In this document: positions 25,944 through 33,196 of the stretch, piece by piece
Layout of the letters: each line of letters opens with the position of its first letter
Numbering within the stretch: position 1 is the stretch's first letter
Source of the DNA: Acidimicrobiales bacterium
Lineage (GTDB): Bacteria > Actinomycetota > Acidimicrobiia > Acidimicrobiales > UBA8190
Assembly (NCBI GenBank): GCA_035531755.1
Contig: DATKSK010000076.1
Coordinates: 1-43,162, forward strand
Reading direction: 5' to 3'
DNA length: 43,162 nt
Notes under the pieces: generated by a model
Databases searched by the model: none
What the model saw: the letters and a program-made list of their open reading frames with translations, nothing else
What the model was told of the DNA's origin: nothing
Position numbers and translations under genes: made by a program

Positions 25944-27718
25944 CGGCGACGGGGATGCGGACCCATGTGTGCGGCGAGCTGCGCCCCGAGCACGCCGGGG
26001 AGCGCGTGACGCTGTGCGGGTGGGTGGGGCGGCGCCGCGAGCACGGTGAGCACCTCGCCTTCGTGGACCTGCGCGACTTCAGCGGCATCGTGCAGTGCGT
26101 CGTGGACGGCACGGTGGACGTCCGCAGCGAGTGGGTGGTGCGCGTGGAGGGGACGGTCCGCCGCCGCCCGGAGGGCACCGTCAACGCCGAGCTGCCCACG
26201 GGTGAGGTCGAGCTCACCGACTGCGCGGTGGAGGTGTTGGCCTCGGCGGAACCCCCGCCGTTCCCGGTCGACGACCGGGCCGAGACCGACGAGGCCGTGC
26301 GCCTGCGCTACCGCTTCGTGGACCTGCGCCGGCCGCGCATGCAGCGGAACCTCCGCCTGCGCGGGCGTGTGCTGGGCGCCATGCGGGCCGCCATGGTGCG
26401 CCAGGGGTTCTGCGAGGTGGAGACGCCACTGCTGTGGACGCCCACGCCCGAGGGCGCCCGGGAGTTCGCCGTCCCCTCGCGGCTCAACCGGGGCAAGTTC
26501 TACGTGCTGCCGCAGAGCCCGCAGATCGCCAAGCAGCTGCTCATGGTGGCGGGCGTCGACCGCTACTTCCAGGTGGCGCGGTGCCTGCGCGACGAGGACC
26601 TGCGCGCCGACCGGCAGTTCGAGTTCACCCAGCTCGACATCGAGGCGTCCTTCGTGACCGAGCGCGACGTGCGCGACGCCGTCACCGTGGCGGTGGTCGA
26701 CGCCACCGAGGCGGCCGTAGGGGAGCCCCCCGGGACCATCGAGCGCATGACGTGGCACGAGGCCATGGACCGATTCGGCGTGGACAAGCCGGACCTGCGC
26801 TTCGGGATGGAGCTCGTCGACCTGGGCGAGGTCTTCGCCGGGACGCAGGTGCGGGCCTTGGCGGCGCCGTGCGTGAAGGCGGTGCGCGTCCCCGACGGGG
26901 CCTCGTTGGGCCGCAACCGGCTCGACGCCCTGGTGGAGCGGGCCAAGGCGCTCGGGGCCAAGGGCCTGGCGTGGTTCCGGGTCGCCACGGCCGACGCCAC
27001 GGCCGACGCCACGGCCGACGCTGCGGGCGGCGGGCCGGTGACGCTGCAGTCCCCGCTCGACAAAGTGCTGTCGGACGCCGAGCGGTCCGGCATCGTGACG
27101 CGCACCGGGGCCGTGGCGGGGGACCTGGTCCTGGTGGTGGCCGACGAGTGGCGCCGCGCCTGTGAGGTGCTCGGCCAGGTGCGCCTCGACCTCGGCCGCC
27201 CCCCGGTGTCCGAGGGCGAGCGGCGCTTCCTGTGGGTGACGGAGTTCCCCCTCTTCGACGGCACCGACGACGACGGCAACCCCCAGGCCGCCCACCACCC
27301 GTTCACCATGCCGCACCCCGACGACATCGAGCTGCTCGGGTCCGACCCGCTGCGGGTGCGCTCCCAGGCCTACGACCTCGTCCTGAACGGCTGGGAGCTC
27401 GGGTCGGGCTCCATCCGTATCCACCGCGAGGACATCCAGCGCTCGGTGTTCGACGCGCTCGGCATCCCGCCCGAGGAGGCCGAGGCCCGCTTCGGCTTCC
27501 TCCTCGGTGCCTTCCGTTACGGCGCCCCGCCCCACGGGGGCTTCGCCGTCGGCATCGACCGCCTGTGCGCCATCTTGTCGGGCGAGGAGAACCTGCGCGA
27601 GGTGATCGCCTTCCCGAAGACGCAGTCGGGGACCGACCCCATGACCGGGGCGCCCAAGGCCCTCCCGCCCGACGCCCTGCGCGACCTGGGCCTGCGCGTC
27701 ATCCCTCCGGGCGACTGA
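25940..27718 (+). CDS. aspS: Aspartate--tRNA ligase (possibly Asp/Asn non-discriminating)
   Basis: A 592-residue bacterial-type synthetase. The N-terminal OB anticodon domain has VTLCGWVGRRREHGEHLAFVD (His35-Gly36 given as residues 23-43), then the catalytic domain with FCEVETPLLWTPTPEGAREF, LPQSPQIAKQLLMVAG, FQVARCLRDEDLRADRQFEF (motif 2) and the GAD insertion (about 280-410). FAVGIDRLCAILSGEENLRE is motif 3. The His35 position is Leu in the discriminating E. coli enzyme and His in non-discriminating ones, hinting that it also charges tRNA-Asn for GatCAB. Residues 349-360 are a three-copy Ala-Thr-Ala-Asp repeat in the GAD region. GTG 25940 overlaps hisS. Confidence 0.96.
   Translation: MTATGMRTHVCGELRPEHAGERVTLCGWVGRRREHGEHLAFVDLRDFSGIVQCVVDGTVDVRSEWVVRVEGTVRRRPEGTVNAELPTGEVELTDCAVEVLASAEPPPFPVDDRAETDEAVRLRYRFVDLRRPRMQRNLRLRGRVLGAMRAAMVRQGFCEVETPLLWTPTPEGAREFAVPSRLNRGKFYVLPQSPQIAKQLLMVAGVDRYFQVARCLRDEDLRADRQFEFTQLDIEASFVTERDVRDAVTVAVVDATEAAVGEPPGTIERMTWHEAMDRFGVDKPDLRFGMELVDLGEVFAGTQVRALAAPCVKAVRVPDGASLGRNRLDALVERAKALGAKGLAWFRVATADATADATADAAGGGPVTLQSPLDKVLSDAERSGIVTRTGAVAGDLVLVVADEWRRACEVLGQVRLDLGRPPVSEGERRFLWVTEFPLFDGTDDDGNPQAAHHPFTMPHPDDIELLGSDPLRVRSQAYDLVLNGWELGSGSIRIHREDIQRSVFDALGIPPEEAEARFGFLLGAFRYGAPPHGGFAVGIDRLCAILSGEENLREVIAFPKTQSGTDPMTGAPKALPPDALRDLGLRVIPPGD
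26984..27019 (+). repeat. 12-base tandem repeat x3 in aspS
   Basis: Three perfect copies of GCCACGGCCGAC encode (Ala-Thr-Ala-Asp)3 in the GAD-domain region. Confidence 0.92.
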
Positions 27719-27739
27719 GCACGGCGGGGAGGACGGACC

Positions 27740-29083
27740 GTGGCGAACCGGCCGGTGCGCCGGCCCGACGGTGATGCCCCGGACCTCTTCGCCCAGGCGG
27801 CGACGGAGCGTCTGCGTGACCGTGCCCCCCTGGCGGCGCGGCTGCGCCCGCGCACCCTCGACGACATCGTGGGCCAGCGCCACCTGGTGGCGCCCGATGC
27901 GCCCCTTCGGGTCCTGATCGAGGCGGACCGCCTCACCTCGGCCATCCTGTGGGGCCCCGCCGGCACGGGGAAGACGACCCTCGCCCAGGTGGTGGCGGCC
28001 ACCACCGCCAAGACCTTCGTCCCCCTGTCGGCGGTCAACGCCGGCGTCGCCGACGTGCGCCAGGCCATCGAGGGGGCGCGGCGGCGCCTCGGCGAGCAGG
28101 GCCGCGGCACCATCCTCTTCGTCGACGAGGTGCACCGCTTCAACAAGGCCCAGCAGGACGCCCTGCTGCCCGCGGTCGAGGAGGGCCTGGTGGTCCTCAT
28201 CGGCGCCACCACCGAGAACCCCTTCTTCTCGGTGAACTCGCCGCTGCTCAGCCGGGCGACGCTGTGGCGCCTCGAGCCGCTCGCCGACGAGGACATCGCC
28301 GAGGTGGTCCGCCGCGGTCTCGCCGCCGAGGACGCCCGGGCCGACGCCGCCGCCGTGGCCGCCGTCGTGTCGCTGGCCGACGGCGACGCCCGCGCCGCCC
28401 TGGGCACGCTCGAGGTGGCCGTCGCCCTGGCCCGCGGTGAGGTGATCACCACCGCCGTCATCGAGCGCGCCCGGGCGGGGCGCCTGCTGCACCAGGGCCA
28501 GGACGCCCACTACGACCAGGTGAGCGCGCTCATCAAGTCGATCCGGGGGTCGGACCCCGATGCCGGGCTGTACTGGCTGGCCCGCATGCTCGAGGGGGGA
28601 GAGGACGCCCGCTTCATCGCCCGGCGCCTCGTGATCCTGGCCAGCGAGGACGTGGGCCTGGCCGACCCCATGGCCCTGGTCGTGTCGGACGCCGCGGCGC
28701 GTGCCGTCGAGTTCGTGGGCCTGCCCGAGGCCCAGCTCTCGCTGGCCGAGGCGGTCGTCTACCTGGCGTGCGCCCCGAAGTCGAACCGGGTGACCACGGC
28801 GCTCGGACGGGCCCGGGCCGACGCCCGCGAGGGCCCGCGCGCCGACGTCCCCACCCACCTGCGTGACGCCCACTACTGGTCGGCCAAGGGCATCGGCCAC
28901 GGCGAGGGCTACCGATACCCCCACGACGATCCCCGGGGCTGGGTGGAGCAGGACTACCGGCCCCCACAGGTGGCGGGGCACGTCTACTACGAGCCCAGCG
29001 AGCACGGCGCCGAGGAGGCGATCGCCGAGCGCATGCGCGGACGCCGGCGCGACACCGGTGGACCGGCGGACCGAGCAGACTGA
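27740..29083 (+). CDS. rarA: Replication-associated recombination protein A (RarA/MgsA)
   Basis: A 447-residue AAA+ ATPase of the clamp-loader clade acting at stalled forks. LAARLRPRTLDDIVGQRHL starts the ATPase domain; Walker A is GPAGTGKTT, Walker B is LFVDEVHRFNKAQQDALLP, and sensor 1 is IGATTENPFFSVN. The C-terminal tetramerisation part has QVSALIKSIRGSDPDAGLYW, RLVILASEDVGLADP and DYRPPQVAGHVYYEPSEHG, as in RarA. Start GTG 27740 has GGGGAGGA 7 bases upstream. The gene lies 21 bases after aspS, an order (aspS, rarA, alaS) conserved in many actinobacteria. Confidence 0.95.
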   Translation: MANRPVRRPDGDAPDLFAQAATERLRDRAPLAARLRPRTLDDIVGQRHLVAPDAPLRVLIEADRLTSAILWGPAGTGKTTLAQVVAATTAKTFVPLSAVNAGVADVRQAIEGARRRLGEQGRGTILFVDEVHRFNKAQQDALLPAVEEGLVVLIGATTENPFFSVNSPLLSRATLWRLEPLADEDIAEVVRRGLAAEDARADAAAVAAVVSLADGDARAALGTLEVAVALARGEVITTAVIERARAGRLLHQGQDAHYDQVSALIKSIRGSDPDAGLYWLARMLEGGEDARFIARRLVILASEDVGLADPMALVVSDAAARAVEFVGLPEAQLSLAEAVVYLACAPKSNRVTTALGRARADAREGPRADVPTHLRDAHYWSAKGIGHGEGYRYPHDDPRGWVEQDYRPPQVAGHVYYEPSEHGAEEAIAERMRGRRRDTGGPADRAD

Positions 29084-29155
29084 GCCGGTGACAGTCGGAT
29101 GCCGGGGGCCCGGCGGGAGTGCCGGGACGACCGTTCCCCGGCGCGCGGTGCGGGG

Positions 29156-32100
29156 ATGACACGCCCGTCCGGGCACCGGCGACGGGTGGCGACGGCCGTG
29201 CTGGCGGCCCTGGTCGTGCCCGGCACCCTGACGCTGGTGACGGGGGGCGGCGTGGCCGGCGCGGTGTCCGGCGGCATGCACCCGGCCGCGTGGGTGCGGT
29301 CGGCGGCGAGCGTGCCGACCCTGCCGACCGGCAGCCGGGCGGAGGGGGCGCTCCCGGCATCGACCGCCCTTCACGCCGACGTGGTGCTCGACCCGCGCCA
29401 CCCGGCCGCCCTGGAGGCCTTCGACACGGCGGTGTCGACACCGGGGTCGGCGTCGTTCCGTCACTACCTCGCCCCCGGGGCGTTCGGGGGAGTCTTCGGG
29501 GCGACACCGGCGACCATCTCGTCGGTGCGGGCGTGGCTCGCCGGCCGCGGCCTGGTCGTGGGCGCGACGGCGAGCGACGGCCTCGTCGTGCCGGTATCGG
29601 GCACCGCCGCCCAGATGGGCCGGGCCTTCGGCGTGGGGCTCGAGCAGTACCGCCTGCCCACGGGCCGCACGGCCCATGCACCGACGGCGGGGCCCCTGGT
29701 GCCCGCCCACCTGGCGGGTGTGGTGGCCGGCGTCGTCGGGCTCGACGACCTGGCCGTGCCCACCCCCGAGCTGGTCCGGCCCGAAGCGGCGAGCGCCAGC
29801 CCGGCCGTGAGCGCCAGCCCGGCCGTGAGCGCCAGCCCGGCCGTGAGCGCCAGCCCGGCCGTGAGCGCCAGCCCGGCCGTGAGCGCCAGCCCGGCCGCGA
29901 GCGCCAGCCCGGCCGTGAGCGCCAGCCGGCCCGAAGCCGCGAGCGCCAACCCGGCCGCGGGCACGGGGACCCGGACCGGCCCGGCCGCCGGCCAGGCTGC
30001 GACGAACGGCGCGCCCCGTACGTCCGGCCCCGCCCCGCGCCTCACCGGCCCGACCCCGACCGTGGGGTGCCAGGCGGCGATCTCCGCCAACCCCCAGAGC
30101 TCGGGTGGCCTGACGGTCGACAAACTGGCCCAGGCCTACTCGTTCGCAAGCCTGTACACCGGCGGGACGGAGGGGAGCGGCGTCACCGTCGGCGTGTACG
30201 AGCTCGAGCCCTTCACCCCGACGGACATCGCCCATTACGAGGGCTGCTTCACGCCGGCCATCACGGCCCCGGTCACGGGGGTGTCGGTGGACAGCGCCGA
30301 CCCCAACGTGGGCCCCGAGGGAGGCGAAGCCGCCCTCGACATCGAGATGGTGGTGGGCATGGCCCCACAGTCCAGCGTCCGGGTCTATGTCGGGCCGAAC
30401 GGGGGGAGCGGTCCCCTCGACACGTACATCGCCATGGTCGACGACTCGACGCTGCCGCAGGTGATCTCCACCAGCTGGGGCCAGTGCGAGGCCCAGACGG
30501 CTCCCGTCGTGCGGCAGATCGAGTCGGCCATCTTCCAGCAGGCCGTGGCCCAGGGACAGACGGTGACGACGGCGGCAGGTGACGAGGGATCCGAGGACTG
30601 CTTCTTCTTCCCGAGCTCGAGCGACACCCGGCTCCAGGACGACGACCCGGCCAGCCAACCATGGGTGACGAGCGTGGGCGGGACGACCCTGAGCGCCCTC
30701 GGCCCCGCGCCCACGGAGTCGGTGTGGAACTCGGGGCTCTTCGCCGGCACCGGCGGCGGGGGCGTGTCGACGACCTGGACCATGCCGGCATGGCAGCAGG
30801 GCCCCGGCGTCCAGAACGCGTACACCGCCTCCCCGAACACCTTCACCGGGGTGCAGCCCTGCGCGGTGAGCTCGGGGGCGGGCACGGCATCGTGCCGGCA
30901 GGTCCCCGACGTGGCCGCCGACGCCGACCCCCGCACCGGGCTCGCCGTCTACTGTTCGTGCTTCTCGGGGTGGGCGAGGATCGGCGGCACGAGCATGTCG
31001 TCGCCGATGTGGGCGGCGCTGACCGCGCTCGCCGACCAGGGACTGTCGCAGCCGGTCGGCTTCGTGAACCCCGTCCTGTACCAGTCGCGCTGCGCGGGCA
31101 GGGCCACGTTCAACGACGTGACGGTGGGCAACAACCAGCCCAACGGGTCCCAGCCGAGCGACGCGCCCCACGTCCCGGGCGGGCCCTACTACCCGGCGAC
31201 GCCGGGGTACGACCTCGCCACGGGCCTCGGGACCCCGATCGCCGCGACGGTCGTGAGCACCCTGCAATCGCCGCCGCCGGACCTGTGCCCGTCGGCGAGC
31301 GGCATCTCGGAGACGTCGGGCCCCGCCGCCGGCGGCACGGTCGTGACCATCTCGGGGTCGAACCTCGGGGGCGTGACCGAGGTCGACGCCGGCAACGGCA
31401 ACCCCGCCGACATCCTGGCGCAGTCGGGCAGCTCGATCACGGTGCAGATGCCGCCGTCGCCCACCGGTGGGTGGGCCACGGTGAAGGTGCTCGTGAAGAC
31501 GACCGACGACGCGCTCGGCGAGGACGGCTCCCTGCCGTTCACCTACGTCGGCCCTGCGGGCTACTGGGAGGTCGCCTCCGACGGCGGGATCTTCTCCTTC
31601 GGGCAACTCGGGTTCCACGGCTCCATGGGGGGCATGGCACTCAATCGACCGATCGTCGGCATGGCGTCGACACCGTCCGCTGCCGGCTACTGGCTCGTGG
31701 CCTCCGACGGCGGCATCTTCGCCTTCGGCGACGCCGGCTTCTACGGCTCCACCGGCGGCACGCGCCTCAACAAACCGGTCGTGGGCATGGCGGCCACGCC
31801 CGACGGCGCCGGCTACTGGCTCGTGGCCTCCGACGGCGGCATCTTCGCCTTCGGCGACGCCGCCTTCCAGGGCTCGATGGGCGGCACGCGCCTCAACCAA
31901 CCGGTCGTGGGCATGGCGGCCACGCCCGACGGCGGCGGCTACTGGGAGGTCGCCTCCGACGGCGGCATCTTCTCCTTCGGAGACGCCGCCTTCCACGGGT
32001 CGACGGGCGACATCCACCTCAACCAACCCGTCGTCGGCATGGCGGCCACGCCCGACGGGCACGGCTACTGGCTCGTGGCCTCGGACGGCGGCATCTTCGC

Positions 32101-32206
32101 TTTCGGCGGGCGCTACGGCGGGTTCTTCGGCTCCATGGGGGGCTCCCCGCTCAACAGGCCCATGGTGGGCATGGGTGCGCCCCCCGACATCGGCACCGTA
32201 GGATGA
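29156..32206 (+). CDS. Secreted S53 (sedolisin/kumamolisin) protease with IPT/TIG domain and five 42-residue repeats
   Basis: A 1016-residue exported serine-carboxyl protease, a class active at low pH. A signal peptide (1-40) precedes the pro-kumamolisin activation domain (about 65-205). A low-complexity Ala/Ser/Pro-Val linker (212-259) comes next, then the catalytic domain (about 300-700). The catalytic residues are Glu391 and Asp395 (GEAALDIE), oxyanion Asp476 (AAGDEGSED) and Ser613 ([13 protein letters not shown]); the calcium site is in [10 protein letters not shown]. An IPT/TIG domain (about 712-798: [19 protein letters not shown]) and five [15 protein letters not shown] repeats (802-1016) follow. 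ATG 29156 is preferred because the signal peptide starts there; ATG 29099 would add 19 residues. It appears monocistronic. Confidence 0.9.
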   Translation: MTRPSGHRRRVATAVLAALVVPGTLTLVTGGGVAGAVSGGMHPAAWVRSAASVPTLPTGSRAEGALPASTALHADVVLDPRHPAALEAFDTAVSTPGSASFRHYLAPGAFGGVFGATPATISSVRAWLAGRGLVVGATASDGLVVPVSGTAAQMGRAFGVGLEQYRLPTGRTAHAPTAGPLVPAHLAGVVAGVVGLDDLAVPTPELVRPEAASASPAVSASPAVSASPAVSASPAVSASPAVSASPAASASPAVSASRPEAASANPAAGTGTRTGPAAGQAATNGAPRTSGPAPRLTGPTPTVGCQAAISANPQSSGGLTVDKLAQAYSFASLYTGGTEGSGVTVGVYELEPFTPTDIAHYEGCFTPAITAPVTGVSVDSADPNVGPEGGEAALDIEMVVGMAPQSSVRVYVGPNGGSGPLDTYIAMVDDSTLPQVISTSWGQCEAQTAPVVRQIESAIFQQAVAQGQTVTTAAGDEGSEDCFFFPSSSDTRLQDDDPASQPWVTSVGGTTLSALGPAPTESVWNSGLFAGTGGGGVSTTWTMPAWQQGPGVQNAYTASPNTFTGVQPCAVSSGAGTASCRQVPDVAADADPRTGLAVYCSCFSGWARIGGTSMSSPMWAALTALADQGLSQPVGFVNPVLYQSRCAGRATFNDVTVGNNQPNGSQPSDAPHVPGGPYYPATPGYDLATGLGTPIAATVVSTLQSPPPDLCPSASGISETSGPAAGGTVVTISGSNLGGVTEVDAGNGNPADILAQSGSSITVQMPPSPTGGWATVKVLVKTTDDALGEDGSLPFTYVGPAGYWEVASDGGIFSFGQLGFHGSMGGMALNRPIVGMASTPSAAGYWLVASDGGIFAFGDAGFYGSTGGTRLNKPVVGMAATPDGAGYWLVASDGGIFAFGDAAFQGSMGGTRLNQPVVGMAATPDGGGYWEVASDGGIFSFGDAAFHGSTGDIHLNQPVVGMAATPDGHGYWLVASDGGIFAFGGRYGGFFGSMGGSPLNRPMVGMGAPPDIGTVG
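29789..29932 (+). repeat. 18-base tandem repeat x8 in the protease linker
   Basis: Eight in-frame copies of GTGAGCGCCAGCCCGGCC (first and seventh start GCG; the eighth diverges at the end) encode Val/Ala-Ser-Ala-Ser-Pro-Ala between the pro-domain and the catalytic domain. Confidence 0.95.
31559..32188 (+). repeat. 126-base (42-residue) tandem repeat x5
   Basis: Units start at 31559, 31685, 31811, 31937 and 32063, exactly 126 bases apart. Each encodes [17 protein letters not shown], a variable AxFxGS segment, and LN[12 protein letters not shown]. Copies 2 and 3 are nearly identical; copies 1 and 5 diverge most. The pattern (Gly-Tyr-Trp and Asp-Gly-Gly turns) suggests beta-propeller blades or cell-wall-binding repeats. 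Confidence 0.95.
32199..32204 (+). promoter_or_regulatory. -10 hexamer of the DUF948-like gene
   Basis: TAGGAT ends 9 bases before the ATG at 32214 and overlaps the end of the protease gene (stop at 32204-32206). A leaderless or nearly leaderless transcript is predicted; GAGGCGACC between them could serve weakly as a ribosome site. Confidence 0.5.
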
Positions 32207-32213
32207 GGCGACC

Positions 32214-32702
32214 ATGACCGCCGACCACGTCGCCGTGCTGGTCGCCGGCATCGCCGCCGGTATCACCTCGCTCGTGCTGGTGGTGATCACCGTCGTGCTC
32301 AGCCGGCGTGTGCGCGAGCTCGGGCAGGCGGTGGAGGAGCTGCGTCGGGAGACGGTCCCACTCGTCCGAGACGCCCGCGTCGTGGTCGACCAGGCCGCCA
32401 CCGAGATGGTGCGGGTGGGCGATGTCCTCGACTCGGCGGAGGCCGTCTCGGCCACCGTGGACTCGGCGTCGCGCCTGGCCTACCGGGCCCTGTCGAACCC
32501 CGTCGTGAAGATCCTCGCCTACGGCACCGGCATGGGCAGCGCCGTGCGGCGTTTCTTCGGCCGCGGCCCGTCCCCCGACGCCGTGCGGGCCGCGGCGGCG
32601 ACCAACGGGCACGCGTCCGTGCCCGGCACACGCCGCGACCGGTCGTCGCACACGGCGCCGACGCGGCGACGCCGCCGGCGGACGACGGGGATGCGGTCGT
32701 GA
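32214..32702 (+). CDS. Small membrane protein, DUF948-like
   Basis: 162 residues. A single membrane helix (about 6-29, AGIAAGITSLVLVVITVVLS) precedes a helical segment (VRELGQAVEELRRETVPLVRD and VVDQAATEMVRVGDVLDSAE) that resembles DUF948 proteins, then a hydrophobic patch (NPVVKILAYGTGMGS) and an Arg-rich tail. Proteins of this kind commonly lie just upstream of alaS in actinobacteria; function unknown. The last codons fall in a sequence that is repeated before the next gene. Confidence 0.72.
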   Translation: MTADHVAVLVAGIAAGITSLVLVVITVVLSRRVRELGQAVEELRRETVPLVRDARVVVDQAATEMVRVGDVLDSAEAVSATVDSASRLAYRALSNPVVKILAYGTGMGSAVRRFFGRGPSPDAVRAAAATNGHASVPGTRRDRSSHTAPTRRRRRRTTGMRS

Positions 32703-32767
32703 CCGGTCCGCCGACCACGGGCGCCGTCGTGACACCTCGCCGGCGGACGCCGGGGGTGCGGTCGTGA
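32673..32767. repeat. 30-base direct repeat flanking a gene boundary
   Basis: Bases 32673-32702 and 32738-32767 match at 28 of 30 positions (core CGCCGGCGGACG and GTGCGGTCGTGA or ATGCGGTCGTGA). The first copy contains the stop of the DUF948-like gene; the second ends at the start codon of the next gene. It looks like a 65-base duplication of the junction. Confidence 0.85.
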
Positions 32768-33054
32768 TGCGCCGGCCCTTGTGGCTGGCGGCCGGGGCGG
32801 CGCTGGGCGCCGGGGGCACGCTGTGGACACGCCGGCGCCTCGAGCGCCTGTCGAAGCGCGTCAGGCCGGGTGCTGTCGCCGGTGACCTCGCGGCGGCGGT
32901 GGACCGCACGACGAAGGGTGCCGCCGACCGGGTGCGCAGTGCGCTGGACGCCGGGCGCGACGGCGCCCGACGGCGCGAGGACGACCTGTGGCGCGACATC
33001 GCCGCCCGGGAGCGGCCCGCCCCCGGCGCCACCCGGAACCACCTGCCGCACTGA
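32767..33054 (+). CDS. Small hypothetical protein upstream of alaS
   Basis: 95 residues. A hydrophobic N-terminus (MRRPLWLAAGAALGAGGTLW) forms one membrane segment or signal anchor, followed by RRRLERLSKRV and a charged amphipathic helix (AAVDRTTKGAADRVRSALDAGR). It resembles short proteins (DUF6167-like) often placed between a DUF948 gene and alaS in actinobacteria, judged by position and shape only. Start ATG 32767 or GTG 32764. Function unknown. The 142 bases after it up to alaS hold only the alaS promoter that I can see. Confidence 0.65.
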   Translation: MRRPLWLAAGAALGAGGTLWTRRRLERLSKRVRPGAVAGDLAAAVDRTTKGAADRVRSALDAGRDGARRREDDLWRDIAARERPAPGATRNHLPH

Positions 33055-33183
33055 ACCGCACCTCCGGGCCCACCCGCACCGGCCGGGGCGGGGACGCACG
33101 CAGGGGGCTGCGCCGCGCTGAAATCGCTGGCCGGAGGCCCAATCCCGGCCGCGCCGGCGCACCGGGCGCCGCTGGGCGGCCGG

Positions 33184-33189
33184 TAGGAT
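33184..33189 (+). promoter_or_regulatory. -10 hexamer of alaS (leaderless)
   Basis: TAGGAT ends 7 bases before the ATG at 33197. The predicted leaderless start excludes a T-box or attenuator leader for this promoter. Confidence 0.6.
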
Positions 33190-33196
33190 CGGGCCG

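Noticed and set aside
25805-32455. A 2216-residue open frame on the minus strand
   Set aside because: It runs antisense through aspS, rarA and the S53 protease, all with clear family motifs; it is a by-product of GC-rich codon bias, with Arg/His/Gly/Pro-rich nonsense composition.
33055-33183. T-box or other leader upstream of alaS
   Set aside because: No specifier or antiterminator pattern was seen, and the -10 hexamer 7 bases before the start codon predicts no leader.
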